Source: Actinomycetota bacterium (GTDB lineage Bacteria; Actinomycetota; Rubrobacteria; Rubrobacterales; Rubrobacteraceae). From it: a stretch of 7,909 nt of DNA. Positions 1 through 5,854 of the stretch are shown one piece after another. A program made the translations under genes and the position numbers. Position 1 is the first letter of the stretch. Every line of letters starts with the position of its first letter. The stretch covers positions 1 to 7,909 of the forward strand of contig JAIVIG010000309.1 of NCBI GenBank assembly GCA_020200675.1, written 5' to 3'. A model generated the notes under the pieces. That model worked only from the letters and a program-made list of their open reading frames with translations, was not told the DNA's origin and did no database searches.

Positions 1-1
1 A

Positions 2-157
2 ACCGTCTCGATCCCCAGCTTCGCCGGGGTCTTCACGGTGAATTACGGGGCTCAGGCAGCGGCGGCGGTGGTGGTGACGGTACCGCTGGTGATACTCGTC
101 TTGATCTTCCAGCGCCGGATCGTCTCGGGCCTGACAGCGGGAGCCGTCAAGGGGTAA
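2..157 (+). CDS. Carbohydrate ABC transporter permease, MalG-type (C-terminal fragment)
   Basis: The left edge cuts this gene, leaving about 51 codons that end at TAA 155-157. The translation has the usual end of a MalG/binding-protein-dependent sugar permease: a segment ending near VNYGAQAAAA, a last hydrophobic helix (VVVTVPLVILVLIFQ), then the closing cytoplasmic tail QRRIVSGLTAGAVKG. The ending Q(R/K)..V.GLTAGAVKG is a strong signature of the family. Such proteins form half of the membrane channel of an ABC importer for sugars or sugar-like solutes, paired with a MalF-type permease and an ATPase. The EAA loop that contacts the ATPase would lie upstream, outside the window. The substrate cannot be inferred. 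The gene converges on the SPFH gene ending at 296, with hairpins between them. The family call is secure; the sub-family is inferred from the tail alone. Confidence 0.85.
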   Translation, partial: TVSIPSFAGVFTVNYGAQAAAAVVVTVPLVILVLIFQRRIVSGLTAGAVKG

Positions 158-185
158 GTCGTACCAGAATACAGGTTCTAAAGCA

Positions 186-214
186 GTTTGCGGAGAGGCT
201 GACCTTCTGCAAAC
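186..214. terminator. Hairpin downstream of the permease gene, possible terminator
   Basis: Arms 186-198 and 203-214 pair almost completely around a CTGA loop, with one bulged G at 195 and one G-U pair; the outer six base pairs are GTTTGC/GCAAAC. It begins 29 bases after the permease stop codon. No T-run follows on either strand, so it is not a classic intrinsic terminator. It may act with Rho, protect the transcript 3' end, or work for both converging genes. Confidence 0.45.
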
Positions 215-220
215 CGCGCC

Positions 221-257
221 GTCAGCCCTCAGCTTTTCGTTCTTGTTGAGGGCCGAC
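221..257. terminator. Second hairpin in the convergent junction
   Basis: GCCCTCA (225-231) pairs perfectly with TGAGGGC (247-253). One A.C mismatch lies outside it, followed by three more pairs (GTC 221-223 with GAC 255-257). The 15-base loop is T-rich on the plus strand. It lies between the ends of two converging genes, consistent with a role in 3' end formation, but no T-tract follows. Confidence 0.35.
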
Positions 258-263
258 TGCTCC

Positions 264-288
264 TGCAGAAAGGTATGGTCTCTCTGCA
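264..288 (-). terminator. Hairpin just after the second SPFH gene, possible terminator
   Basis: TGCAGA (264-269) pairs with TCTGCA (283-288), with two further pairs possible after a mismatch. It begins eight bases past the TAG stop of the minus-strand SPFH gene. On the minus strand, TTTT (289-292 region) precedes the hairpin rather than following it. It is a plausible but weak 3' end signal for the minus-strand operon. Confidence 0.3.
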
Positions 289-295
289 AAACGCT

Positions 296-1567
296 CTAGG
301 GGCGGCTCTGGTCTTCGAGTTCCGGCAGGATATTTTGCGCCGTGCCGTCCGCGGCCAGCTGCGGCAATAGTTGGGCGAGGACGAGGGTCGAGAGGGCCGA
401 GGAATCGCCTCCCTCGCCTCCGACCAGGACCGGGCGCGGCGCGCTCCGTGCGAGCTGCTCGCCGACCTCGATCCGGCGACGCGCCAGCTCGTAGCGCACC
501 ACCGCGCGGTTGTCTCGGTGGGCCTGCCCGAGGTGCCTCAAGGCGGTCGCCTCGTTCTCGGCTTCGAGGAGCGCCGCGCGTCCGCGCGTCTCGATCTCGA
601 GACGCACCCGCTGGGCTTCCGTCTCCTTTTCTTCGAGCATCCTTGCTACGTCCTGGCGCGCCCGGTTGCGGGCTTCTTTTACCTCGATCAGGCGTGCGTC
701 CCGCTCTTTTTTGGACCGCTCTATCTCCATGAGCAGCGTGTCGATGCGCTGTTTGCGGGTCAGCTCCCACTCCCGCTCGTAGGCGGTAAGCTCCTTGGCC
801 ACGCGCTCGCGGGTCGCCAGATGTTGCTGATACTGGTCCGGGAGCTGCACGTCCGGGATGTTCGCGCCGATGATGCGTACCCCGTAGCTCGCCAGCTGGC
901 GATTCAGGTACTCCTGCATGTCCCCGACGTCGCTGCCGCGCAGGTCGTAGGCCCGCTCGGTGCGAACCTGGCGGCTCCTCTGCCGGATCGCGTCTTGAAC
1001 GGCGCTGGAGAGGACGAGGTCGAAGTTCGAGGCCCCGATGGTCCGCACGAAGGCGACGGGGTCGGTGATCCTGAACTTCAAGAAAAACTCTATGGCCTTC
1101 AGCGGCACGTTCTCCTGCGTCGGGCAGACGGCGACGGGGGCGAGGTAGGGGATCTCGGTCGCCGTGTCGACGACGAACTCGACCTTCTCCCACGGCCACC
1201 ACAGGTAGTGGCGTCCCGGCGAGAGGGTCCCCTCGATCTTGCCGTAGCGCGAGAGCACGCCGGTCGTTCCCTGCTCTATCTCCACGATCGCACCTCGCCA
1301 CAGCCACAGCAGCGCGATCGCGACGAAGAACAACGCCACGAGAACTGCCAGGACCGCTAAGGGTCCTCCCGTAAAGAGGGCGAAGCCGGCCAGGTAGACC
1401 GCCACGCCGAGCATGAACAGCCATCCGTAGCGCCGCCGGTCCCTAGGGATAACGACCGGCACGATCTGGCCCGCGTCCCCGCCGCGCAAGAATTGCCGGA
1501 CGGACGACCAGCCGGCGACGACCTCTTTTATCTTCGAGAACTCGTGCATTCGCGGCGCTTCGGTCAT
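296..1567 (-). CDS. SPFH (stomatin/prohibitin/flotillin-type) membrane protein, second of a tandem pair
   Basis: The product is 423 residues. Residues 1-45 are a cytosolic N-terminus with the motif VPVVIP near 36-41, followed by a basic RDRRR stretch. Two hydrophobic helices follow (about 48-67 and 69-90), then an SPFH/Band 7 domain (about 92-245; RYGKIEG, SPGRHYLWWPWEKV, FFLKFRITDP), and a charged coiled coil (about 250-350). Positive charges on both outer sides of the helix pair suggest N-in/C-in topology, so the SPFH domain would face the cytosol as in flotillins rather than the periplasm as in HflK/HflC. SPFH proteins assemble into large membrane rings or scaffolds. The ATG start overlaps the upstream SPFH stop as ATGA, with an AGGGAGG ribosome site just before it. 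This points to translational coupling and matched amounts. An alternative ATG at codon 7 is less well placed. The client or partner is unknown. Confidence 0.9.
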   Translation of the reverse strand: MTEAPRMHEFSKIKEVVAGWSSVRQFLRGGDAGQIVPVVIPRDRRRYGWLFMLGVAVYLAGFALFTGGPLAVLAVLVALFFVAIALLWLWRGAIVEIEQGTTGVLSRYGKIEGTLSPGRHYLWWPWEKVEFVVDTATEIPYLAPVAVCPTQENVPLKAIEFFLKFRITDPVAFVRTIGASNFDLVLSSAVQDAIRQRSRQVRTERAYDLRGSDVGDMQEYLNRQLASYGVRIIGANIPDVQLPDQYQQHLATRERVAKELTAYEREWELTRKQRIDTLLMEIERSKKERDARLIEVKEARNRARQDVARMLEEKETEAQRVRLEIETRGRAALLEAENEATALRHLGQAHRDNRAVVRYELARRRIEVGEQLARSAPRPVLVGGEGGDSSALSTLVLAQLLPQLAADGTAQNILPELEDQSRP

Positions 1568-3258
1568 CGCTCGCCTCCCTCTACTTCATCCGGAGATCCA
1601 TTTCGCCTCTCCGTCGCCTCGTCCTGTTGTCCGATGCGCTCGACGCGCTCCTTCACCGCCTCGTCGGTCACGGATTGCCGGATCTCCTCGATCTTGTCGG
1701 CGGTGGCTTCCTCCGCGGCCGGAAGCTTCGGCGGTTCGTCGTCGGGCTGCGTGACCCGTTCCGTCTCTAGGCTTTCGATTTCCCGGGTGCGCTCGCGGAT
1801 GCGGGCCTGTATCTCCTCCATCCGGTCCCGGATCGCCTGCATGTCGCCCTCCGTAAAAAGCGGCTCGTCGCCCGTCCCGATCATGCGGCGCGAGATCTCC
1901 AGAAAGTCGAGCGCCTCGCTGCTGTCTTTCCCGATCTGGATCACCTGCGGCAGCCTGTCCGCGACCCCCGCGAGCCTCTCCAGCACGTCCTGCTGGAAGC
2001 GGTACTCGAGGATCTCCGGAGCTGCGGCGCTACTGACCGCCCGGATGTCCAGAGCCTGCGCCTCCAGCAACGCCGCGTTCGCGTTCGCCGTGCTCTCGGC
2101 CTCGACCATCCGCTCGCGCGCCCTCGCGTTGGCGCGGTTCGTCTCGCGCTCGCGGGCCGTGTCGATCTGGGCCTGGTTGGTGGCGATCTCCGCGCTTATC
2201 GCCGAGAGCGTCTCGCGCAAGCTGGCAAGCTCCTTGTTCAGATCCCCCTCGTCCTGCTCCTTGCGCAGCCTGAGCTCGTACTGGTAGGTGTATGCCTCCT
2301 TCGCCACCCGCACCATCTCGGGGGCTGCCAGGTCCATCCGGTACTCCTGGCTCGAAGGCTCCGCGTGGGTGATGTTCGCGTTCGTGAAACGCACCGCCGG
2401 GAGGAACTGCTCGTTCAGCGAGTCCAGAAACTTCTGCGTGTTCTCGCCCACGAGGTCGTAGATATCGTCGGCGCGCTGTTCGTAGATCAAAGCCCGCGTC
2501 ACCTCGCTTATGGCGTTCTCCAGCTTGTCCGAGAACCCCCGGACCCCGCCAACGGTGAAGATGAACTCCGCCGGTTCTTCGATCCTGAACTGCAAGAACA
2601 GGTCCACCGAGGCGTTGACCCGGCCCGAGGTGGGGGCCTCGCGGATAGGGGCGTTGTACGGATACTCCTTGGCTACGTTGACGATGTAGCTTACCTGCTT
2701 CCAGGGGTTGAACAGGAGCGTCCGTCCGGCTTCGACGACGTTCTCGAGTTTGCCGAAGCGGGTGATGACCGCCCGGCAGCCGTCCGGCACCATCACCACG
2801 CTCTGCCGCCACCAGCTAAAGACGGCCAGGGCGATCAGGAGCAGCCACAAGTGCGGCCCGAACAGCGCCAGCGCGAGGCTGCCCACGAAACCCGGCAGCG
2901 CCCCCGAGATAGCCGTCGTCACGACGCCCAACAGAACGAGTGCGACCAGGAGCCCTATCGGCAACAACCGCCAGAACAGCGATTGCCTGGCGGGGATCAC
3001 CACCGGGGAGATGGCGTTGATGAACTGCCCGGAGTTTCCCCGCCCCGGGAAGCTGCGGTTGACGATCTCCGCCGCGTCAGCCAGCGACGCGCTCGCCTGC
3101 TCTATGCTCGTCCCGGTGGTCCCGCCCCGCTCCCTCGCCGAAAGGAAGTCCCGCGCGTCGATCGTGAACTGCTCGAACCTCTTCTCGGCGACCTCATCGA
3201 CCGCCTCGCGTGCCCGCGTTCCCAGACCTGCCGCAGTCCTTTCCGTGTCAAAGTCCAC
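1564..3258 (-). CDS. SPFH (stomatin/prohibitin/flotillin-type) membrane protein with long coiled-coil tail, first of a tandem pair
   Basis: The product is 564 residues from a GTG at 3258. I chose this start because GGGGAGGAGG lies directly before it. A TTG at 3273 would extend the protein by five residues but would translate the ribosome site itself. From the N-terminus there is a helical hydrophilic region (1-80), the motif SPVVIP (about 84-89), two membrane helices (about 96-120 and 130-150), an SPFH domain (about 155-305; RFGKLEN, EAGRTLLFNPWKQV, LFLQFRIEEP), an Ala/Glu/Arg-rich coiled coil (about 310-410), a second coil (about 475-505) and a charged, Pro/Glu-rich tail. It clearly aligns with the next protein through PVVIP, the helix pair and the SPFH core, so the two are diverged paralogues. 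Its extra N-terminal and C-terminal regions are the main differences. Basic flanks suggest a cytosolic SPFH domain. Likely role: scaffold of a membrane microdomain or ring complex, client unknown. Confidence 0.9.
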   Translation of the reverse strand: MDFDTERTAAGLGTRAREAVDEVAEKRFEQFTIDARDFLSARERGGTTGTSIEQASASLADAAEIVNRSFPGRGNSGQFINAISPVVIPARQSLFWRLLPIGLLVALVLLGVVTTAISGALPGFVGSLALALFGPHLWLLLIALAVFSWWRQSVVMVPDGCRAVITRFGKLENVVEAGRTLLFNPWKQVSYIVNVAKEYPYNAPIREAPTSGRVNASVDLFLQFRIEEPAEFIFTVGGVRGFSDKLENAISEVTRALIYEQRADDIYDLVGENTQKFLDSLNEQFLPAVRFTNANITHAEPSSQEYRMDLAAPEMVRVAKEAYTYQYELRLRKEQDEGDLNKELASLRETLSAISAEIATNQAQIDTARERETNRANARARERMVEAESTANANAALLEAQALDIRAVSSAAAPEILEYRFQQDVLERLAGVADRLPQVIQIGKDSSEALDFLEISRRMIGTGDEPLFTEGDMQAIRDRMEEIQARIRERTREIESLETERVTQPDDEPPKLPAAEEATADKIEEIRQSVTDEAVKERVERIGQQDEATERRNGSPDEVEGGER

Positions 3259-3273
3259 CGGCCTCCTCCCCAA
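3256..3273 (-). promoter_or_regulatory. Ribosome binding site that decides the SPFH start
   Basis: On the minus strand, TTG GGGAGGAGGCCG GTG is read. The purine-rich GGAGGAGG is a near-perfect anti-16S match with suitable spacing to GTG 3258, whereas TTG 3273 has no comparable site upstream. This favours GTG as the start. Confidence 0.65.
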
Positions 3274-3312
3274 ACAGCGCTACCTCACTCCGTGATCCCC
3301 AAAGTAACCGTA

Positions 3313-3330
3313 TCGTACCACTCAGTACGA
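3313..3330. promoter_or_regulatory. 6-6-6 dyad upstream of the SPFH pair, possible operator
   Basis: TCGTAC (3313-3318) and GTACGA (3325-3330) form a perfect six-base inverted repeat with a six-base spacer. It lies in the 99-base gap between the cyclodeaminase-family gene and the SPFH pair, about 55 bases before the GTG start. On the minus strand its distal arm and the adjoining bases include TACGAT, which resembles a -10 box, though no good -35 box is seen. It could be a repressor site over an internal promoter, or a small RNA hairpin. Confidence 0.3.
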
Positions 3331-3357
3331 ACAGACCACGGGGTTGGTTTCGGAAGC

Positions 3358-4308
3358 CTAGAAATCCATCTCCCGCCCGACGCCCTGCTCTCTCGCCCGG
3401 TCGTAGACGAGGCGGGCGGCGGCTAGGTCTTCGAGGGCGAGGCCCTGACTGGCGAAGAGGGTTATGTCTTCGGATGATTGGCGACCCGGCATCTGCCCCG
3501 CTATGATCTGCCCGAGCTCTCGCACGGCCTCTGGCATGACGGCGCCGGTCTCCAGCGCCTGGAGCAGGTTTCCCGCCTCGAGGCCAAGTTCTTCGCGGGA
3601 GTCGACGGTGACGATGCTCGCGCGCTTGGCCACGTCCCGGTCGATCTCGCGCTTGAAAAGGAAGTTGGATCCGGCAACGTTCACGTGGACGCCGGGCTTG
3701 AGCCACTCGCCCCGCAGCACCGGCTCCGAAGACGAGGTTACCGTCACCACGATGTCCTGCGCCGCGGGCTCCTCAGGAGATTGGGTGGTCTCTATCTCCA
3801 CCCCCAACCGCTCGCCCATCTTCTCGGCGAACGCCTTGCGCGATTCCTCGGTGCGGCTGTGGACGACGACCCGGTCGAGCTTCTTGACGGCCGCTATCGC
3901 TTCGAGCTGGCTCTCCGCCTGCCAGCCCGCGCCGTAGATTCCCAAGGAGTTTGCGTCCTCGCGGGCGAGGTGCTTCGTGGCGACGCCGCTCGCGGCGCCG
4001 GTGCGGAGCTGGCCGAGCTTGTCCGACTGCATGATCGAGAGTAGCTCGCCCGACCCAGGGTCGAAGAGCATCGTGTAGAAACGGGCGCCACCACGGGCGA
4101 CGGTGTAAGCCTTGAGGCCCAGAGCATCTATCTCCGGCGCCCCGGCGAACATCACGTTCAGGCCGCTTCCGGGCAAGGCGACGCGGCGGCGGGCGCGGTT
4201 CGCGGCGCGTCCCTCCGCGTGCTGGCGTAGCACCTCCTCGACGGCGTCCAGAGTCGAGCGCATGTCGAGGAGGTTCTCGACTTCCTCCTCGGTCAGGAAC
4301 AGGGTCAT
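3358..4308 (-). CDS. Ornithine cyclodeaminase/mu-crystallin family protein
   Basis: The product is 316 residues, near the normal family length. Visible hallmarks are GLKAYT (Lys about 66, substrate-carboxylate region), QLRTGAASGVA (about 99-109, family arginine), the Rossmann dinucleotide loop GIYGAGWQA (about 123-131), HVNVAGSN (about 208-215) and the closing FASQGLALEDLAAA (about 288-301). Family members use NAD(P) on amino acids or cyclic imines: ornithine cyclodeaminase, alanine dehydrogenase, ketimine (pyrroline or piperideine carboxylate) reductase. At the position where true ornithine cyclodeaminases carry a catalytic Asp in a G.D motif, this protein reads GSN, as in the large uncharacterised branch of the family. 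Ornithine to proline conversion is therefore not supported, and an imine reductase or dehydrogenase is more likely. The ATG at 4308 has GGAGGA about seven bases upstream. The gene sits 53 bases after the membrane-protein gene and 99 before the SPFH pair. Confidence 0.92.
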   Translation of the reverse strand: MTLFLTEEEVENLLDMRSTLDAVEEVLRQHAEGRAANRARRRVALPGSGLNVMFAGAPEIDALGLKAYTVARGGARFYTMLFDPGSGELLSIMQSDKLGQLRTGAASGVATKHLAREDANSLGIYGAGWQAESQLEAIAAVKKLDRVVVHSRTEESRKAFAEKMGERLGVEIETTQSPEEPAAQDIVVTVTSSSEPVLRGEWLKPGVHVNVAGSNFLFKREIDRDVAKRASIVTVDSREELGLEAGNLLQALETGAVMPEAVRELGQIIAGQMPGRQSSEDITLFASQGLALEDLAAARLVYDRAREQGVGREMDF

Positions 4309-4361
4309 GTGGTCTCCTCCCTATCGGTCTCTGCTACGAGCATATAGACGCTTCCTTTACA

Positions 4362-5060
4362 TCATCGCCGGGCGGGAGAAGGGCCGACGGAGCCGAGGAG
4401 CATGAGCACCGAGACCACCGCTATCCAGAGCAGACCTACCAGGGCGCCGAGCAGAGGAATGATGACGTGCAGTAGCGCGAGGAGGGCGACCACGAAACCC
4501 GCCCAAGCCAACCAGGTCGGCAAAACCCCTGTTCTGAGGGCTAGTAGAGAGGTCGCGGTTACCAGCACCGAGGTCCCGACCTGGCAAAAATGGTACAGCC
4601 ACGAGGCGAGCGCCAGCGTCATAAAGACCAGTTGAGAGTCCGGCTCGAAGTCCTCGAAGCGGCTCAGAGTGGCCGGGTGGACGATCTCGACCGCCACCCC
4701 CGCGAACGACAGCGTTGCGAACACCACTCCCCCTACCAGTGCGGCGGAGGAGAGCCATCCGCCTTCTTCGTTGCCCTCGGCGCTTTGCAGCACGCTATGC
4801 AGAGCCCCCAGAAACCACAACAAAAAGAACAAAGCGAGAATGCTGAGTGTTCCGTTAAAGAACAGGAACGTGCCTGCTCCCTCGGCGAAGTAGTCAAACA
4901 CGCCCTGGTCGGTGGAGGCACGGTCAGGCGCGTCAGGGTAGCCGACGATGTAAGCGGGGACAAACAGGAGCACGTACAGGATGCCGCCGAGCCCACCGAT
5001 CCGCGCCGCATTCCCAGCCGTCGTTCGTCTACCCCCCGATTCGCTCACCCTCCGACGCAT
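4362..5060 (-). CDS. Multi-pass membrane protein of unknown function
   Basis: The product is 232 residues from ATG 5060. AGAGGAGG lies about seven bases before this ATG, and a candidate promoter sits between it and the alternative start at 5132, so the longer form is unlikely. A short basic cytosolic N-terminus (MRRRVSESGGRR) is followed by six likely membrane helices at about 20-40, 63-92, 102-127, 145-175, 181-201 and 204-225. The loop between helices 1 and 2 is polar and acidic (YPDAPDRASTDQG), as is the one between 3 and 4 (SRFEDFEPDSQ). Helices 3-4 contain isolated His residues (EIVHP, LYHFC), and PTWLAWAGF precedes helix 5. I do not recognise the family and assign no function. It resembles the six-helix hypothetical proteins common in actinobacteria. 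It is first of four same-strand genes and could be co-transcribed with the cyclodeaminase-family gene 53 bases downstream. Confidence 0.75.
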   Translation of the reverse strand: MRRRVSESGGRRTTAGNAARIGGLGGILYVLLFVPAYIVGYPDAPDRASTDQGVFDYFAEGAGTFLFFNGTLSILALFFLLWFLGALHSVLQSAEGNEEGGWLSSAALVGGVVFATLSFAGVAVEIVHPATLSRFEDFEPDSQLVFMTLALASWLYHFCQVGTSVLVTATSLLALRTGVLPTWLAWAGFVVALLALLHVIIPLLGALVGLLWIAVVSVLMLLGSVGPSPARR

Positions 5061-5100
5061 TCGTTTGCCTCCTCTTTCGCTTACCGTTCGATGCCGATGC

Positions 5101-5129
5101 ATACTAAGGGGAAGCAGGAGTTCGAGCAA
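5101..5129 (-). promoter_or_regulatory. Candidate promoter for the minus-strand membrane protein/cyclodeaminase/SPFH cluster
   Basis: Read on the minus strand, TTGCTC (5124-5129) and TAGTAT (5101-5106) are separated by exactly 17 bases. They match the housekeeping consensus at 3/6 and 4/6 positions, with the key TTG and TA...AT bases kept. Transcription would start near 5094, giving a leader of about 34 bases that contains the AGAGGAGG site of the gene starting at 5060. Confidence 0.45.
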
Positions 5130-5267
5130 CAAAATACCGGGGTGAGCAAATGCTTTGCAGCGTGTTTGGCTCTGACCTTGCTAGTATGAAGGTGGAACAT
5201 CTCGTGGAAGGCGAGCTGATGTCGACGCGGTCTCCGTTCCTCTGGTCCTGCCGCACAGGTTGCTCCT

Positions 5268-5276
5268 TGCTACAAT
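5268..5276 (+). promoter_or_regulatory. Extended -10 promoter of trpGDC, giving a leaderless or near-leaderless mRNA
   Basis: TGCTACAAT fits the extended -10 form TGnTATAAT with one mismatch. No good -35 box lies 16-18 bases upstream, which is tolerated by extended -10 promoters. The usual start, about seven bases past the box, falls at 5282-5284, only three to five bases before ATG 5287. There is no Shine-Dalgarno sequence before that ATG, which also fits leaderless translation. Confidence 0.55.
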
Positions 5277-5286
5277 CTCGGGACTC

Positions 5287-5850
5287 ATGCGGGTTCTGGT
5301 CATAGACAACTACGACTCCTTTACGTACAACCTCGTTCAGTATCTAGGGGAGCTCGAGGCCGAGGTCCTCGTCCGGCGCAACGACGAGGTCTCGCCCGAG
5401 GAGATCCCCGCGCTTCGCCCGGACAGGATAGTAATCTCGCCCGGCCCGTGCACCCCGAACGAGGCCGGCATCTCGCTCGGGGTTATAGAGAAGGCCCCCG
5501 AAGGGGTTCCGGTGCTCGGCGTCTGCCTCGGCCACCAGGCCATAGGTCAGGCCTATGGCGGAAAGATCGTGCGTGGGGAGCCTGTACACGGCAAGACCGC
5601 GAGGATAATGCACGACGGCGAGGGCGTGTACAGGGGCTTGCCACAGGGCTTCGAGGCGACCCGCTACCACTCGCTCGTCATCCAGCCGGATTCGGTGCCC
5701 GAGTGCCTCACCGTAACCAGCCGGACCGAGGACGGCGTGATCATGGGCGTAAGACACAAAGAACTGCCCGTCGAGGGCGTCCAATTTCATCCCGAGAGCG
5801 TCCTCACGCAGAGCGGCCGGGAGTTGCTAAAGAACTTCCTGGAGGGCTAG
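5287..5850 (+). CDS. trpG: Anthranilate synthase component II, glutamine amidotransferase (TrpG/PabA)
   Basis: The product is 187 residues, the normal length of a stand-alone class I glutamine amidotransferase. It hydrolyses glutamine and passes ammonia to TrpE, which makes anthranilate from chorismate; in many bacteria the same subunit also serves PabB in folate synthesis. Visible motifs are MRVLVIDNYDSFTYNLVQYL at the N-terminus, ISPGPCTP (50-57, oxyanion loop), GVCLGHQAIG with the nucleophile Cys80, HGKT (101-104), YHSL (127-130) and VQFHPES with His168 and Glu170, completing the triad. I chose ATG 5287 because homologues begin at this point and because a TTG at 5260 lies upstream of the predicted promoter box. 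It is first in trpG-trpD-trpC. trpE is not upstream, so the synthase subunit must lie elsewhere. TrpG and PabA cannot be separated on sequence, but the operon favours tryptophan synthesis. Confidence 0.95.
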   Translation: MRVLVIDNYDSFTYNLVQYLGELEAEVLVRRNDEVSPEEIPALRPDRIVISPGPCTPNEAGISLGVIEKAPEGVPVLGVCLGHQAIGQAYGGKIVRGEPVHGKTARIMHDGEGVYRGLPQGFEATRYHSLVIQPDSVPECLTVTSRTEDGVIMGVRHKELPVEGVQFHPESVLTQSGRELLKNFLEG

Positions 5851-5854
5851 ACCC

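Larger units (their letters stand above)
5061..5286. other. Divergent intergenic region between the membrane-protein gene and trpG
   Basis: These 226 bases separate two divergently transcribed genes and are clearly lower in GC in places (about 48% over 5101-5160). They hold the minus-strand promoter at 5101-5129 and the trpG promoter at 5268-5276. Two small dyads are also present: GCAAA-TGC-TTTGC (5146-5158) and an imperfect stem ACATCTCG/CGAG...GATGT (5197-5222). No leader peptide with tandem Trp codons, T-box or terminator/antiterminator pair is visible ahead of trpG. Confidence 0.6.

Noticed and set aside
371..1360. 329-codon plus-strand frame opposite the second SPFH gene
   Set aside because: It is antisense to a clear SPFH domain protein, has no ribosome site or recognisable domain, and long antisense frames are common in GC-rich genes.
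222..1424. 400-codon minus-strand frame shifted against the second SPFH gene
   Set aside because: The translation is Arg/Pro/Gly-rich low-complexity text typical of an off-frame shadow and extends past the real stop.
296..3258. HflK/HflC assignment for the SPFH pair
   Set aside because: Both proteins have two membrane helices with predicted cytosolic SPFH domains, unlike the single-helix, periplasmic SPFH arrangement of HflK/HflC, and no FtsH-linked context is seen.
2365..3426. 353-codon plus-strand frame opposite the first SPFH gene
   Set aside because: It is antisense to a recognised protein and has no domain; composition is that of a shadow frame.
5186..5305. Possible 39-codon trp leader peptide overlapping the trpG start
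   Set aside because: It has only two separate Trp codons, no ribosome site, no terminator/antiterminator pair, and it runs past the trpG ATG.
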